Origin: Firmicutes bacterium UBA5227
GTDB lineage: Bacteria > Bacillota > Clostridia > Tissierellales > Sedimentibacteraceae
Length of the DNA stretch: 24,943 bases
Direction of reading: 5' to 3'
NCBI GenBank assembly: GCA_002409285.1
Contig: DHUT01000005.1
Location: 1-24,943 of the forward strand
Below, piece by piece: positions 1-6,205 of this stretch. Numbering within the stretch: the first letter of the stretch is position 1; every line of letters begins with the position of its first letter. The notes under the pieces were generated by a model. The model saw nothing but the letters and a program-made list of their open reading frames with translations. It was not told the DNA's origin and ran no database searches. A program made the translations under genes and the position numbers.

Positions 1-1
1 A

Positions 2-646
2 ATGAGTAATTATAAATCTGTTCATAAATGCGGAAGAGACGAAATAGTTATAAACAAATCCAGATTTATCGGAACAGCAGCTCCCGTTGAAAACGAAGAA
101 CAGGCAATTGAATTTATTGATGGAATAAGAAAAGAATTCAAGGATTCAAGCCATAATTGCTATGCTTATGTTATAGGAGAAAATAAAAACATACAGAGAT
201 ACTCAGATGACGGAGAACCCTCCGGCACAGCAGGTATGCCAATATTAAACGTACTCAGCCAGGAGGGTCTGGTAAATACCGCAGTGGTTGTGACAAGATA
301 TTTCGGCGGAGTGCTGCTGGGAACCGGAGGTTTGGCAAGAGCATATGCAAAAGGCTGTAAAATCGCTTTAGAAAACGGAATAATAGTTGATAAAAATTTA
401 TATTATGACGTATCATTTAATCTTGATTACACTTTGCTGGGTAAAATGGAGAATGAGCTTTTAAAGAACGGATTTATCGTTAAGGATAAAATTTATTCTG
501 AAAATGTGGGATTTAAATTGATTGTTAAAGAAGATGAAACGGACAAAATAGTTGATCTGATAAACGAAATTTCATCAGGAAGAGCAGATGTAAGCATTGG
601 ACAGGCAGCATACTATTCTGTAAAAAACGGAAAAATAATAAAATAA
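2..646 (+). CDS. YigZ/IMPACT family protein (UPF0029)
   Basis: A 214-residue protein of the YigZ/IMPACT family. The N-terminal half carries the family's conserved blocks: INKSRFIG near residue 18, the AYVIGEN and YSDDGEPSGTAGMP segments (about 55-80), and TRYFGGVLLGTGGLARAY (about 99-116). The C-terminal half matches the second, more variable ferredoxin-like domain (DUF1949). Bacterial members are full length at about 200-215 residues, so this one is complete. Function is poorly defined; the eukaryotic relative IMPACT binds GCN1 in translation control, and a role around ribosomes or RNA is only an inference. The ATG at base 2 gives a typical family N-terminus, but any ribosome binding site lies outside the window. 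It is followed by a 72-bp gap and yebC on the same strand. Confidence 0.9.
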   Translation: MSNYKSVHKCGRDEIVINKSRFIGTAAPVENEEQAIEFIDGIRKEFKDSSHNCYAYVIGENKNIQRYSDDGEPSGTAGMPILNVLSQEGLVNTAVVVTRYFGGVLLGTGGLARAYAKGCKIALENGIIVDKNLYYDVSFNLDYTLLGKMENELLKNGFIVKDKIYSENVGFKLIVKEDETDKIVDLINEISSGRADVSIGQAAYYSVKNGKIIK

Positions 647-658
647 AATTGTTTGTAT

Positions 659-700
659 TATAATAAATGATATGATAAAATATCATGTTATAATATTTGA
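659..700 (+). promoter_or_regulatory. Probable yebC promoter with inverted repeat
   Basis: A TATAAT box at 689-694 lies 25 bp upstream of the yebC start. The hexamer 17 bp further up (AATGAT) is a poor -35. Just upstream of the -10 sits a perfect 7-bp inverted repeat, ATGATAT at 667-673 and ATATCAT at 680-686, separated by 6 bases. This could be an operator or only AT-rich chance. No terminator for the upstream gene is visible, so read-through is also possible. Confidence 0.45.
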
Positions 701-718
701 ATTAAGCAAGGAGGAACT

Positions 719-1465
719 ATGTCAGGACATTCAAAATGGAAAACCATAAAAAATAAAAAAGGCAAGGCAGATGCACAAAGAGGCAAGGTATTTACCAAGC
801 TGGCAAGATACATTACTGTTGCCGTAAGAGAGGGCGGTCCGGATCCAAACTACAATTCGTCTCTGGCAACGGCAATAGAAAAAGCCAAAGCACAGAACAT
901 GCCTAATGACAATATAGATAGAGCAATAAAGACCGGTTTGGCCGCAGCATCAGGCGAAAACTTCGAAACAATTACCTATGAGGGGTACGGTCCGGGCGGA
1001 ACAGCATTCATGGTTCAATGCTTGACAGATAATAAAAACAGAACAGCGGCGGACATAAGGCATTATTTTACAAAAAACAGCGGAAACCTTGGAACCACAG
1101 GCTGCGTTGGTTATCTCTTCAGCAGAAAAGGAGTCATTTCCATAGAACTAAGCGACAACATTGATGAGGAAGCCCTTATGATGGCTGCATTGGACGTAGG
1201 CGCAGAAGACTTTGAAACCCAGGATGACAGCTATGAAATAACCACAGCACCGGAAGACTTTATTGATGTGTTAAACGGTCTTAAAGAAGCAGGCTACACA
1301 GATATTAAGGGAGACATAATGTACATCCCAGCAACTTCCGTAAAAGTGGAAGATGAAGAAAGTGTAAAATACCTGGAGAGACTCATAGATGCCCTCGAAG
1401 ACTGCGACGACGTCCAGGAAGTCTACCACAACTGGGATATGCCTGAAGAAGAGGATGAAGAATAA
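719..1465 (+). CDS. yebC: YebC/PmpR family transcriptional/translational regulator
   Basis: A 248-residue member of the YebC/PmpR (TACO1) family. It opens with the hallmark MSGHSKWKTIKNKKGKADA and continues with KVFTKLARYI, GGPDPNYN, NMPNDNI and TYEGYGPGGTAFM, followed by an acidic C-terminus. Family length is about 240-250, so it is intact. Members were described as DNA-binding repressors (PmpR), and more recently as ribosome-associated factors that help translation of difficult motifs. Which applies here cannot be told from sequence. The start is fixed by AAGGAGGAACT directly before the ATG. An AT-rich stem-loop with a T tract follows the stop, so it appears monocistronic or the last gene of a unit with the upstream yigZ-like gene. 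Confidence 0.95.
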   Translation: MSGHSKWKTIKNKKGKADAQRGKVFTKLARYITVAVREGGPDPNYNSSLATAIEKAKAQNMPNDNIDRAIKTGLAAASGENFETITYEGYGPGGTAFMVQCLTDNKNRTAADIRHYFTKNSGNLGTTGCVGYLFSRKGVISIELSDNIDEEALMMAALDVGAEDFETQDDSYEITTAPEDFIDVLNGLKEAGYTDIKGDIMYIPATSVKVEDEESVKYLERLIDALEDCDDVQEVYHNWDMPEEEDEE

Positions 1466-1474
1466 GTAAAGTCA

Positions 1475-1539
1475 GAAAAACACCCCAAATTTAATTATTA
1501 TATATATCAAAAATACTAATAATTTTTGAGGTGTTTTTT
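1475..1539 (+). terminator. Rho-independent terminator of yebC
   Basis: AAAAACACC at 1476-1484 pairs with GGTGTTTTT at 1530-1538. The stem extends inward imperfectly through an AT-rich stretch and is followed by a T run. It begins about 10 bases after the yebC stop codon. Confidence 0.8.
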
Positions 1540-1543
1540 ATAA

Positions 1544-1639
1544 AGCTCCTTGACACGTATATTATCAGTTCCGGTACATCCGGGGGATTTAGAGCCGGAA
1601 ATTGTGAAATCAATACTTAATCAGGCAGGAATAAAATAG
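1544..1639 (+). pseudogene. HicA toxin C-terminal remnant
   Basis: The frame from 1544 to the TAG at 1637-1639 encodes 31 residues, including SVPVHPGDLEPEIVKSI and LNQAGIK. This matches the C-terminal end of HicA (YcfA-type) mRNA interferases, whose usual ending is roughly VPVHxGKELxxGTLRSILKQAGI. The upstream part of HicA, with the G-S-H catalytic region, is missing: an in-frame TAA lies at 1541, just after the yebC terminator. There is no start codon or ribosome binding site and no HicB antitoxin nearby. It looks like the stub of a lost toxin-antitoxin locus. The motif match is read by eye, and the fragment is short. Confidence 0.6.
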
Positions 1640-1678
1640 TTCTTATCAGTCATTAAGAATCATTTGGAAAACGCATAT

Positions 1679-1711
1679 AAAAAAGGACGCTATTTTTAAG
1701 AGTCCTTTTTT
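1679..1711 (-). terminator. Intrinsic terminator downstream of mntP
   Basis: AAAAAAGGAC at 1679-1688 and GTCCTTTTTT at 1702-1711 form a perfect 10-bp stem with a 13-base loop. The stem is flanked by A and T runs on either side, so it can work in both directions. It lies 14 bp past the mntP stop and closes that minus-strand unit. Confidence 0.85.
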
Positions 1712-1725
1712 AAATGTACACCGTG

Positions 1726-2301
1726 TTACAAGCCCATAGTGTGCTCTATAAATATTTTTATTCCAATTAGAACCAAGATTGCTCCACCAAGAATTTCAGC
1801 CTTCTGTTTAAACATTTCACCGAATTTTTTCCCTAAATTAGAACCTATTATTGAATTAATAAATGTTATTATTCCGATAGACAGTGCCGCGTCCAAAATA
1901 TCAACATTAATCACAGCAAATCCTATTCCGACTGCCAGAGCATCAATGCTGGTTGCCACAGCTTGCAGCATCAGAGTTTTGAAAGTCAGGTTTTTTTCCA
2001 CATTCAAACATGCTTCAGGATATTTAAGCTCTTTCACTGCGTCCACTATCATTTTACCGCCTATATAACCCAAAAGAATCAGTGCAATCCAGTGATCAAG
2101 AAATGATATTGTGTGGCTGAAAGTTGAACCCACAAGGTAGCCCAATATAGGCATTAATGCCTGAAAAAAGCCAAAAGCCACAGCAGTTGATAAAATTTGC
2201 TTCTTCTCAATGTTCCCATAACACATCCCATTAGATATCGATACAGCACAAGCGTCCATAGATAATCCGACGGACGTAAAAAACAGCATAACTGAACCCA
2301 T
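1726..2301 (-). CDS. mntP: Manganese efflux pump MntP (DUF204)
   Basis: A 191-residue integral membrane protein of the MntP family, which exports Mn2+ and prevents manganese toxicity. The two related halves show the family's acidic membrane motifs: GLSMDACAVSISNG near the N-terminus and TSIDALAVGIGFA in the middle. About six hydrophobic helices span the protein. The frame is open back to a TTG at 2322, but AAGGAG at 2308-2313 sits 6 bases before the ATG at 2299-2301, so the ATG is the better start and gives the usual family length. It has its own strong promoter and a perfect terminator. I see no yybP-ykoY manganese riboswitch; a hairpin and repeat cluster lie upstream instead. Confidence 0.93.
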   Translation of the reverse strand: MGSVMLFFTSVGLSMDACAVSISNGMCYGNIEKKQILSTAVAFGFFQALMPILGYLVGSTFSHTISFLDHWIALILLGYIGGKMIVDAVKELKYPEACLNVEKNLTFKTLMLQAVATSIDALAVGIGFAVINVDILDAALSIGIITFINSIIGSNLGKKFGEMFKQKAEILGGAILVLIGIKIFIEHTMGL

Positions 2302-2325
2302 TATTTTCTCCTTAGTATCCAAAGC

Positions 2326-2346
2326 TTAAGGCACGAGATGCCTTAA
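2326..2346 (-). promoter_or_regulatory. Hairpin in the mntP leader
   Basis: A perfect 8-bp inverted repeat, TTAAGGCA and TGCCTTAA around a 5-base loop, lies between the mntP promoter and its ribosome binding site, 13 bases above the AAGGAG. It has no T run in the mntP direction, so it is not an obvious terminator. It could be an mRNA structure or an operator. The half-site resembles part of the MntR box as I recall it, but the arm arrangement differs, so MntR binding is only a guess. Confidence 0.5.
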
Positions 2347-2380
2347 AAAATTTATTAAATATTTAATTTTAACAGTAAAT

Positions 2381-2409
2381 AGTATATCAAAAAAAATCCA
2401 TATTATCAA
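2381..2409 (-). promoter_or_regulatory. mntP sigma-A promoter
   Basis: On the minus strand, TTGATA (2404-2409) and TATACT (2381-2386) are separated by exactly 17 bp. The predicted transcript starts near 2374 and carries a leader of about 70 nt before the mntP ATG. Confidence 0.8.
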
Positions 2410-2437
2410 GTCCATAATGTGGACTACGGTGGACTAC
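2409..2437. repeat. TGGACT half-site cluster above the mntP promoter
   Basis: AGTCCA (2409-2414), TGGACT (2420-2425) and TGGACT (2430-2435) form an inverted repeat with 5-bp spacing plus a third copy. The last two lie in a tandem GTGGACTAC repeat (2419-2427 and 2429-2437). The cluster abuts the mntP -35 box, a typical position for a regulator site. The cognate protein is unknown. Confidence 0.55.
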
Positions 2438-2454
2438 CCTATGATGCAAGTCAT

Positions 2455-2476
2455 TAAAAAAGATTAAAGTTTAATC
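2455..2476 (-). terminator. Intrinsic terminator of the minus-strand XRE gene
   Basis: On the minus strand GATTAA, a 3-base loop and TTAATC form a 6-bp stem followed directly by a T run. It lies about 25 bases after the XRE stop codon and separates that gene from mntP, which has its own promoter. Confidence 0.65.
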
Positions 2477-2500
2477 ATCAAAAACAAAATAATTCTAATT

Positions 2501-2875
2501 TTATTTCTCTGTCCCACCAGGCTTCAGGGTTGTTGAAACCTGTAAAAAACCCCGTATGTCTCTCTTTTTTTCCTTATCTAATTTCCTGTATAGTTCAATA
2601 AGCTCCTTTTCTTCATCAGATAAATAAATTCCCGAATCCTCATTAACCGTTTCCCTTTCCAATACTTCCATAGGTAAAGCCCCTGTAAGAATCCAGTCAA
2701 TTGATACATTGAACAGTTTCCTGAATGCTATCAGAGCATTGCTGGAAGGAGCAAACTTGTCATTTTCCAATTCACTTAAATTTCCTGTAGAAAGACCCGT
2801 TTCATTTTTTACATCCGTCAGTGACAGTTTGTTTAACTTACGTGCATATCGAATTCTTTTCCCTATTGTATCCAA
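2501..2875 (-). CDS. XRE-family HTH transcriptional regulator
   Basis: A 124-residue protein. Residues about 5-62 form a Cro/CI-type helix-turn-helix: IGKRIRYARK, LSLTDVKNETGLSTGNLSELEND, and a WILTG end as in phage-repressor-like regulators. The rest is a short charged tail (EEKELIELYRKLDKEKK) that may mediate dimerisation. There is no peptidase or ligand domain, so it is a simple repressor-type protein with unknown target. The start is a TTG at 2873-2875, supported by GGAGG at 7-base spacing; no better ATG exists. It is divergent from a second small HTH gene, and the 160-bp gap holds a 12-bp palindrome and extra half-sites, which suggests mutual or self regulation. Confidence 0.88.
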   Translation of the reverse strand: MDTIGKRIRYARKLNKLSLTDVKNETGLSTGNLSELENDKFAPSSNALIAFRKLFNVSIDWILTGALPMEVLERETVNEDSGIYLSDEEKELIELYRKLDKEKKRDIRGFLQVSTTLKPGGTEK

Positions 2876-2900
2876 AGTATACCTCCAAGTCTGTAAAATT

Positions 2901-2960
2901 ATCTGAAAAAAGAGAAAGTTAAATTATTATGTTGACATTCTCTGATATCAGATATATTAT
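2901..2960 (+). promoter_or_regulatory. Divergent promoter with 12-bp palindromic operator
   Basis: TTGACA (2932-2937), a 17-bp spacer and TATTAT (2955-2960) make a strong plus-strand promoter for the small HTH gene at 3039. The spacer contains the perfect palindrome TCTGATATCAGA (2941-2952), where a bound protein would block RNA polymerase. A further half-site, ATCTGA, is at 2901-2906 and overlaps a GATAAT-like -10 for the minus-strand XRE gene (reverse complement of 2899-2904). This layout fits a CI/Cro-like switch. Confidence 0.75.
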
Positions 2961-3038
2961 ATTACTGTGATTAAATTTTATTCATTAATTGTACCACAAA
3001 AATCCGATAAACGAGAATATTTTTTTGAGGAGGGCCGC

Positions 3039-3227
3039 ATGCAAAAAAGAAAACTTACTCCCTTTGGATTAAAGGTGAAAAACAGATTAGCTGACATGAA
3101 TATGACCCAGAAAGAACTGGCGAAAAGGCTGGGTACATCAGATGCTTATCTTAGTATGATTTTATACGGAGAACGAGCGGGCACAATATATATTGCGAGC
3201 ATAAAAAACATATTAGACATAAATTAA
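3039..3227 (+). CDS. Small Cro-like XRE HTH protein
   Basis: A 62-residue protein made up almost only of a helix-turn-helix: LTPFGLKVKNRLADMNMTQ, then KELAKRLGTSDAYLSMILYG. It resembles small phage and mobile-element Cro-type proteins, in which the LTPFG...MTQKELA pattern is common. The frame is open back to a GTG at 2967, but that codon falls at the expected transcription start and has no ribosome binding site. GAGGAGG at 3027-3033 lies 5 bases before the ATG at 3039, which decides the start. It is divergent from the XRE gene at 2501-2875 and shares its operator region. No other phage genes are present, so this may be a domesticated or stranded switch. Confidence 0.82.
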   Translation: MQKRKLTPFGLKVKNRLADMNMTQKELAKRLGTSDAYLSMILYGERAGTIYIASIKNILDIN

Positions 3228-3245
3228 GAATATATAAAGTTAAGC

Positions 3246-3292
3246 ATAATTTTCAGAAAATTATTGACATATGTCAAAATAGGTAATATATT
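3246..3292 (+). promoter_or_regulatory. Promoter of the mrp-DUF134 unit with 14-bp palindrome
   Basis: TTGACA (3264-3269), 17 bp and TATATT (3287-3292) form a sigma-A promoter. The -35 lies inside the perfect palindrome TTGACATATGTCAA (3264-3277). Immediately upstream is another perfect inverted repeat, ATAATTTT and AAAATTAT (3246-3264), around CAG. The 14-mer is a plausible operator, perhaps for the DUF134 HTH protein encoded in the same unit. The leader to the mrp start is about 60 nt. Confidence 0.75.
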
Positions 3293-3358
3293 AAAAGATG
3301 AGTAAATTAGAAAAAAGAGTATAAAATAATCTGAAATTATATTATCAGGAGTAAAAAA

Positions 3359-4204
3359 ATGAGTGAAAATTGTGATTCAAACTGCGGTTCATGCAGTCAG
3401 GACTGCGACAGCAGAAAGGCTCCCGTGGATTTTTTAGAAAAGCCCCACGAAATGAGCAGTGTAAAAAAGGTAATAGGAGTTATCAGCGGCAAAGGCGGAG
3501 TGGGGAAATCCTTCGTGACTTCCATGCTGGCCGCAGCAATGCAGAGAAGACAGCATAATGTTGCAATATTAGATGCCGATATAACAGGACCATCCATACC
3601 CAAGGCCTTTGGAATTAAGGAGAAGGCAAGAGCCAATGAATTTGGCATACTACCGGTAAAAAGCAAGACAGGAATTGATATTATGTCAATAAACCTTCTG
3701 CTGGAAAATGATTCGGATCCTGTTATTTGGAGGGGACCGGTAATTGCGGGAACAGTAAAACAATTCTGGACTGAAGTAATATGGCAGGATATTGACTATA
3801 TGTTTGTTGATATGCCTCCGGGAACAGGAGATGTTCCTCTGACGGTATTTCAGTCAATACCCGTGGATGGAATAATAGTGGTGACATCCCCACAGGAACT
3901 GGTTTCCATGATTGTGGAAAAAGCTGTTAAAATGGCAGAAGAAATGAACATTCCTATTGTGGGAATAGTTGAAAACTTATCATATTTTAAATGTCCCGAC
4001 TGCAATAAAGAATACAAAATATTCGGAGACAGCAATATAGATGAAATTGCAAAGAGACATGGTTTAAACGTAATTGCAAAGTTACCGGTTAATCCTGATG
4101 TTGCTGCATCAATTGACAGGGGATTAGTGGAACTATGTGACGACAGCTTATTTGCCGGAATTGCAGAAATCCTTGAAAAAGAAGAATGGAAAAAATATCG
4201 GTAA
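3359..4204 (+). CDS. Mrp/NBP35-type P-loop ATPase, Fe-S cluster carrier
   Basis: A 281-residue MinD-like ATPase of the Mrp/NBP35/ApbC family, cytosolic scaffolds or carriers that bring Fe-S clusters to target enzymes. Visible features are a Cys-rich N-terminus (CDSNCGSCSQDC, residues 5-16), the deviant Walker A GKGGVGKS at 44-51, DADITGPSIP (about 78-87), DMPPGTGD (about 151-158), and the CPDC pair (C212, C215) that bridges a cluster at the dimer interface. The N-terminal cysteines are like those of NBP35 and many clostridial Mrp proteins. Start: CAGGAG 7 bases before the ATG. It is 25 bp upstream of a DUF134 gene, a common pairing in anaerobes. The symbol mrp would fit, but nomenclature for this subgroup varies. 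Confidence 0.93.
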   Translation: MSENCDSNCGSCSQDCDSRKAPVDFLEKPHEMSSVKKVIGVISGKGGVGKSFVTSMLAAAMQRRQHNVAILDADITGPSIPKAFGIKEKARANEFGILPVKSKTGIDIMSINLLLENDSDPVIWRGPVIAGTVKQFWTEVIWQDIDYMFVDMPPGTGDVPLTVFQSIPVDGIIVVTSPQELVSMIVEKAVKMAEEMNIPIVGIVENLSYFKCPDCNKEYKIFGDSNIDEIAKRHGLNVIAKLPVNPDVAASIDRGLVELCDDSLFAGIAEILEKEEWKKYR

Positions 4205-4229
4205 AAAATAACTGTAAGGTGGTGTAACT

Positions 4230-4598
4230 ATGTCAAGACCCAGAAAGTGGAGAAAAGTGTGCTGCCTTCCTGATTCTAATGAATTTGGACCGTTGAATTT
4301 AAATATTCAGGAAAAACTGTGCGTAAACATGACCGTTGATGAATACGAATCTATTAGGCTGATTGATTTAGAAGGATTATCTCAGGAAGAATGTGCCGCT
4401 CAAATGAATGTGGCTCGCACCACTGTACAAGGAATATACAGTGAAGCGAGAAAGAAGATTGCAGAATCCATAGTAAACGGCAAGGTATTAAGAATTGGAG
4501 GCGGCGACTACGAACTCTGCCAGGGAGACAGGGATTGTTGCGGCAGAAGGTGTCAGAGACGCAGATGTATTGTCTCTGACGATACGGAAAATTCATAA
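4230..4598 (+). CDS. DUF134 family HTH protein
   Basis: A 122-residue DUF134 protein. It begins with the family signature MSRPRKWRKVCCLP, followed by MTVDEYESIRLIDLEGLSQE and a sigma-70 region 4-like helix-turn-helix (ECAAQMNVARTTVQGIYSEAR, about 53-73). The C-terminus is Cys-rich (CQGDRDCCGRRCQRRRC) and may bind a metal or Fe-S cluster; that is inference. DUF134 genes often neighbour Mrp-type Fe-S proteins and nitrogenase-cofactor-like (NifX/NifB family) proteins, though no such third gene is here. AGGTGGTG precedes the ATG by about 6 bases. It probably regulates its own unit through the palindrome upstream of mrp, which is unproven. The last codons contain a 9-bp inverted repeat. Confidence 0.88.
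   Translation: MSRPRKWRKVCCLPDSNEFGPLNLNIQEKLCVNMTVDEYESIRLIDLEGLSQEECAAQMNVARTTVQGIYSEARKKIAESIVNGKVLRIGGGDYELCQGDRDCCGRRCQRRRCIVSDDTENS
4552..4580 (+). repeat. 9-bp inverted repeat inside the 3' end of the DUF134 gene
   Basis: GTCAGAGAC (4552-4560) and GTCTCTGAC (4572-4580) form a perfect 9-bp stem with an 11-base loop, within the last codons. No T run follows, so it is not a standard terminator. No other terminator is visible between this gene and the convergent yibE/F gene. Confidence 0.6.
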
Positions 4599-4632
4599 TT
4601 CATATCCCCTGAATAACAAGGCTGAGCATTTA

Positions 4633-5781
4633 TCAATATCTGCTGAAAATATATGCAGAGAACAGGGAAGTAATGGGGATGGCAAGAAGTATTCCCATGC
4701 TTCCTATAATTGCTTGCAAAATTTCAAACACTATCATTTCCAAATTAATAAGCTGTAATATATCACTGTGATAAACTATCATTAAAAGAACTACCGATAA
4801 AGAGCTTCCTATGTATGCCAGAATCAGTGTATTAGTCATGGTGCCTATTGAATCCTGTCCTATGTTCAATCCCGATTTCAGGAAAATCCTGAAGTCCTTG
4901 TTATCAATATTTTCAGCCAGCTCGTTCATGGCAGAAGCAATTGACATTGAAATATCCATAACCGCACCCAACGAACCTATTACTATGCTGCTCCAAAGTA
5001 TTGCCATTAAGTCTATAGGCTTTTCAGGATTCATCATAAGTAAAAATATGGAGTCCTGGTCAATCAATCCCGTCAGATTAAGCATGCTGCTTATAATATA
5101 TGATAAAATTCCGGCCGCAGCAAGACCGCCTAAGTTTCCAACTATGGCACAAAGAGTTTTCTTTTGGATTCCGTTAATTATTAATAAACTTGAAAAAATT
5201 ATAAAAACACATATTATTAATGAAGAAGCATATATATTTTTCCCGTTTAATATAGATGGTATGAAAACCATAAAAATAGATAAACACGTAATAATCAGAG
5301 ATATAATCGTATTAATCCCCTTTCTTCTGCAAAAAAGAATAAGAAGTATAAAAAATATACCTAAAAGAAGTATCAGCGAATCAGTTCTGTAATATTCTAT
5401 GAAGGTCCACACAGTTTCCTCAAAATTAGTTCTTGACCCCATTTGCGCTATAAGTATGTCATCACCGATTTCAACTTCCTTTGGGTTAATTTCGATAGCC
5501 TCATCAATAAACTGAAATGCTTCTATCTTGTCAGGTTCAAAATTATCACTTTTTATCTGTGCAATAAAGCGTATTGTTTTAAAAGACATGGTATCGTAGC
5601 CGTAATCCATACTTTTCTCATTAACTTCATCTATGGCAATTACTTTAGCTCTGTAAGATTTTACGCCGCTATCAATTAACTCAACCTTGTTTGATCTGTA
5701 GCCGATTGTAATAAACAAAACCGAAAAAGCCAAAGTCAAAATATAGATTATTATGTTTTTATGGGATTTTAATTTTTCCAT
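4633..5781 (-). CDS. YibE/F family membrane protein
   Basis: A 382-residue membrane protein of the YibE/F-like family. One N-terminal transmembrane helix (about residues 9-27) leads into an extracytoplasmic region of about 100 residues (RAKVIAIDEVNEK..., QFIDEAIEINPKEVEIGDDILIA). About seven hydrophobic helices follow. The conserved end includes GSLGAVMDISMSIASAMNE and a GQDSIGTMTNTLILAYIG segment, both typical of YibE/F. The molecular function is not established; transport is a guess. The frame extends to a GTG at 5787, but AGAGG lies 5 bases before the ATG at 5779-5781, so that start is chosen. It is convergent with the DUF134 gene and has its own promoter, divergent from the leuS T-box promoter. 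Confidence 0.87.
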   Translation of the reverse strand: MEKLKSHKNIIIYILTLAFSVLFITIGYRSNKVELIDSGVKSYRAKVIAIDEVNEKSMDYGYDTMSFKTIRFIAQIKSDNFEPDKIEAFQFIDEAIEINPKEVEIGDDILIAQMGSRTNFEETVWTFIEYYRTDSLILLLGIFFILLILFCRRKGINTIISLIITCLSIFMVFIPSILNGKNIYASSLIICVFIIFSSLLIINGIQKKTLCAIVGNLGGLAAAGILSYIISSMLNLTGLIDQDSIFLLMMNPEKPIDLMAILWSSIVIGSLGAVMDISMSIASAMNELAENIDNKDFRIFLKSGLNIGQDSIGTMTNTLILAYIGSSLSVVLLMIVYHSDILQLINLEMIVFEILQAIIGSMGILLAIPITSLFSAYIFSRY

Positions 5782-5811
5782 ATACACCTCTTTTAAAATG
5801 TTATTTAGAAA

Positions 5812-5840
5812 ATTTTATCATATGCTGAAAAGATAATCAA
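5812..5840 (-). promoter_or_regulatory. Promoter of the YibE/F gene
   Basis: On the minus strand TTGATT (5835-5840) and TAAAAT (5812-5817) are separated by 17 bp. The predicted start is near 5805, leaving a leader of about 25 nt that includes the AGAGG ribosome binding site. Confidence 0.7.
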
Positions 5841-5863
5841 ATTTTAATTTTTTTAAATTGCTG

Positions 5864-5892
5864 TTGCATTAAAAAATCCGTTCTGGTATAAT
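5864..5892 (+). promoter_or_regulatory. leuS promoter upstream of the T-box
   Basis: TTGCAT (5864-5869), 17 bp and a consensus TATAAT (5887-5892). Transcription should start near 5899, directly before the T-box leader. Confidence 0.85.
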
Positions 5893-5910
5893 CAAAGAAA
5901 ATAAATAATT

Positions 5911-6129
5911 TACTGTGACTGGAAGCAGTAAGCTTGCTCATATTTTCAGAGAGCTGTCACCTGGTGCAAGGCGGCAATATGAAGAGCTGAACTCGTCCAT
6001 GAGTATTTGAGGCGAACAAAGTAGCCTCGGACGGATAACACCGTTATATAACAGAGAGAAGCATATGCTTAATTTGGGTGGTACCGCGGATAATCTTCGT
6101 CCCAACAGGGATGGAAGGTTATTTTTTTA
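5911..6129 (+). ncRNA. T-box leader, leucine specifier CTC
   Basis: A tRNA-sensing T-box riboswitch. Landmarks in order: the stem I base formed by CTCAT (about 5937-5941) and ATGAG (5999-6003), the AGAGAG motif near 5948-5953, the distal GGTGCAAGGCGGC region, the specifier region GAACTCGTCC with CTC (Leu) at 5992-5994, and the T-box proper GGGTGGTACCGCGG at 6076-6089. A terminator follows: 6090-6103 pairs with 6108-6122 ahead of seven T's. The TGGT of the T-box can pair with an ACCA acceptor end, which fits the A discriminator base of tRNA-Leu. Uncharged tRNA-Leu is expected to stabilise the antiterminator and allow leuS transcription. Specifier placement is by pattern, but it agrees with the downstream gene. 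Confidence 0.95.
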
Positions 6130-6205
6130 ATTTGAAATATATGGCAGCAGAGCATTATGTGGACTGTTGCAGAATCGTAAGTACGCAAATATAGGAGGCA
6201 TTACA

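Noticed and set aside
2323..2380. yybP-ykoY manganese riboswitch in the mntP leader
   Set aside because: The leader of about 70 nt is too short and lacks the conserved loops. Only a simple hairpin is present.
2967..3038. 24-codon N-terminal extension of the small Cro-like protein
   Set aside because: The GTG at 2967 coincides with the expected transcription start and has no ribosome binding site, whereas GAGGAGG precedes the ATG at 3039.
4811..5392. 193-codon plus-strand frame opposite the YibE/F gene
   Set aside because: It mirrors the membrane protein on the other strand, with Ile/Lys-rich composition and no family features.
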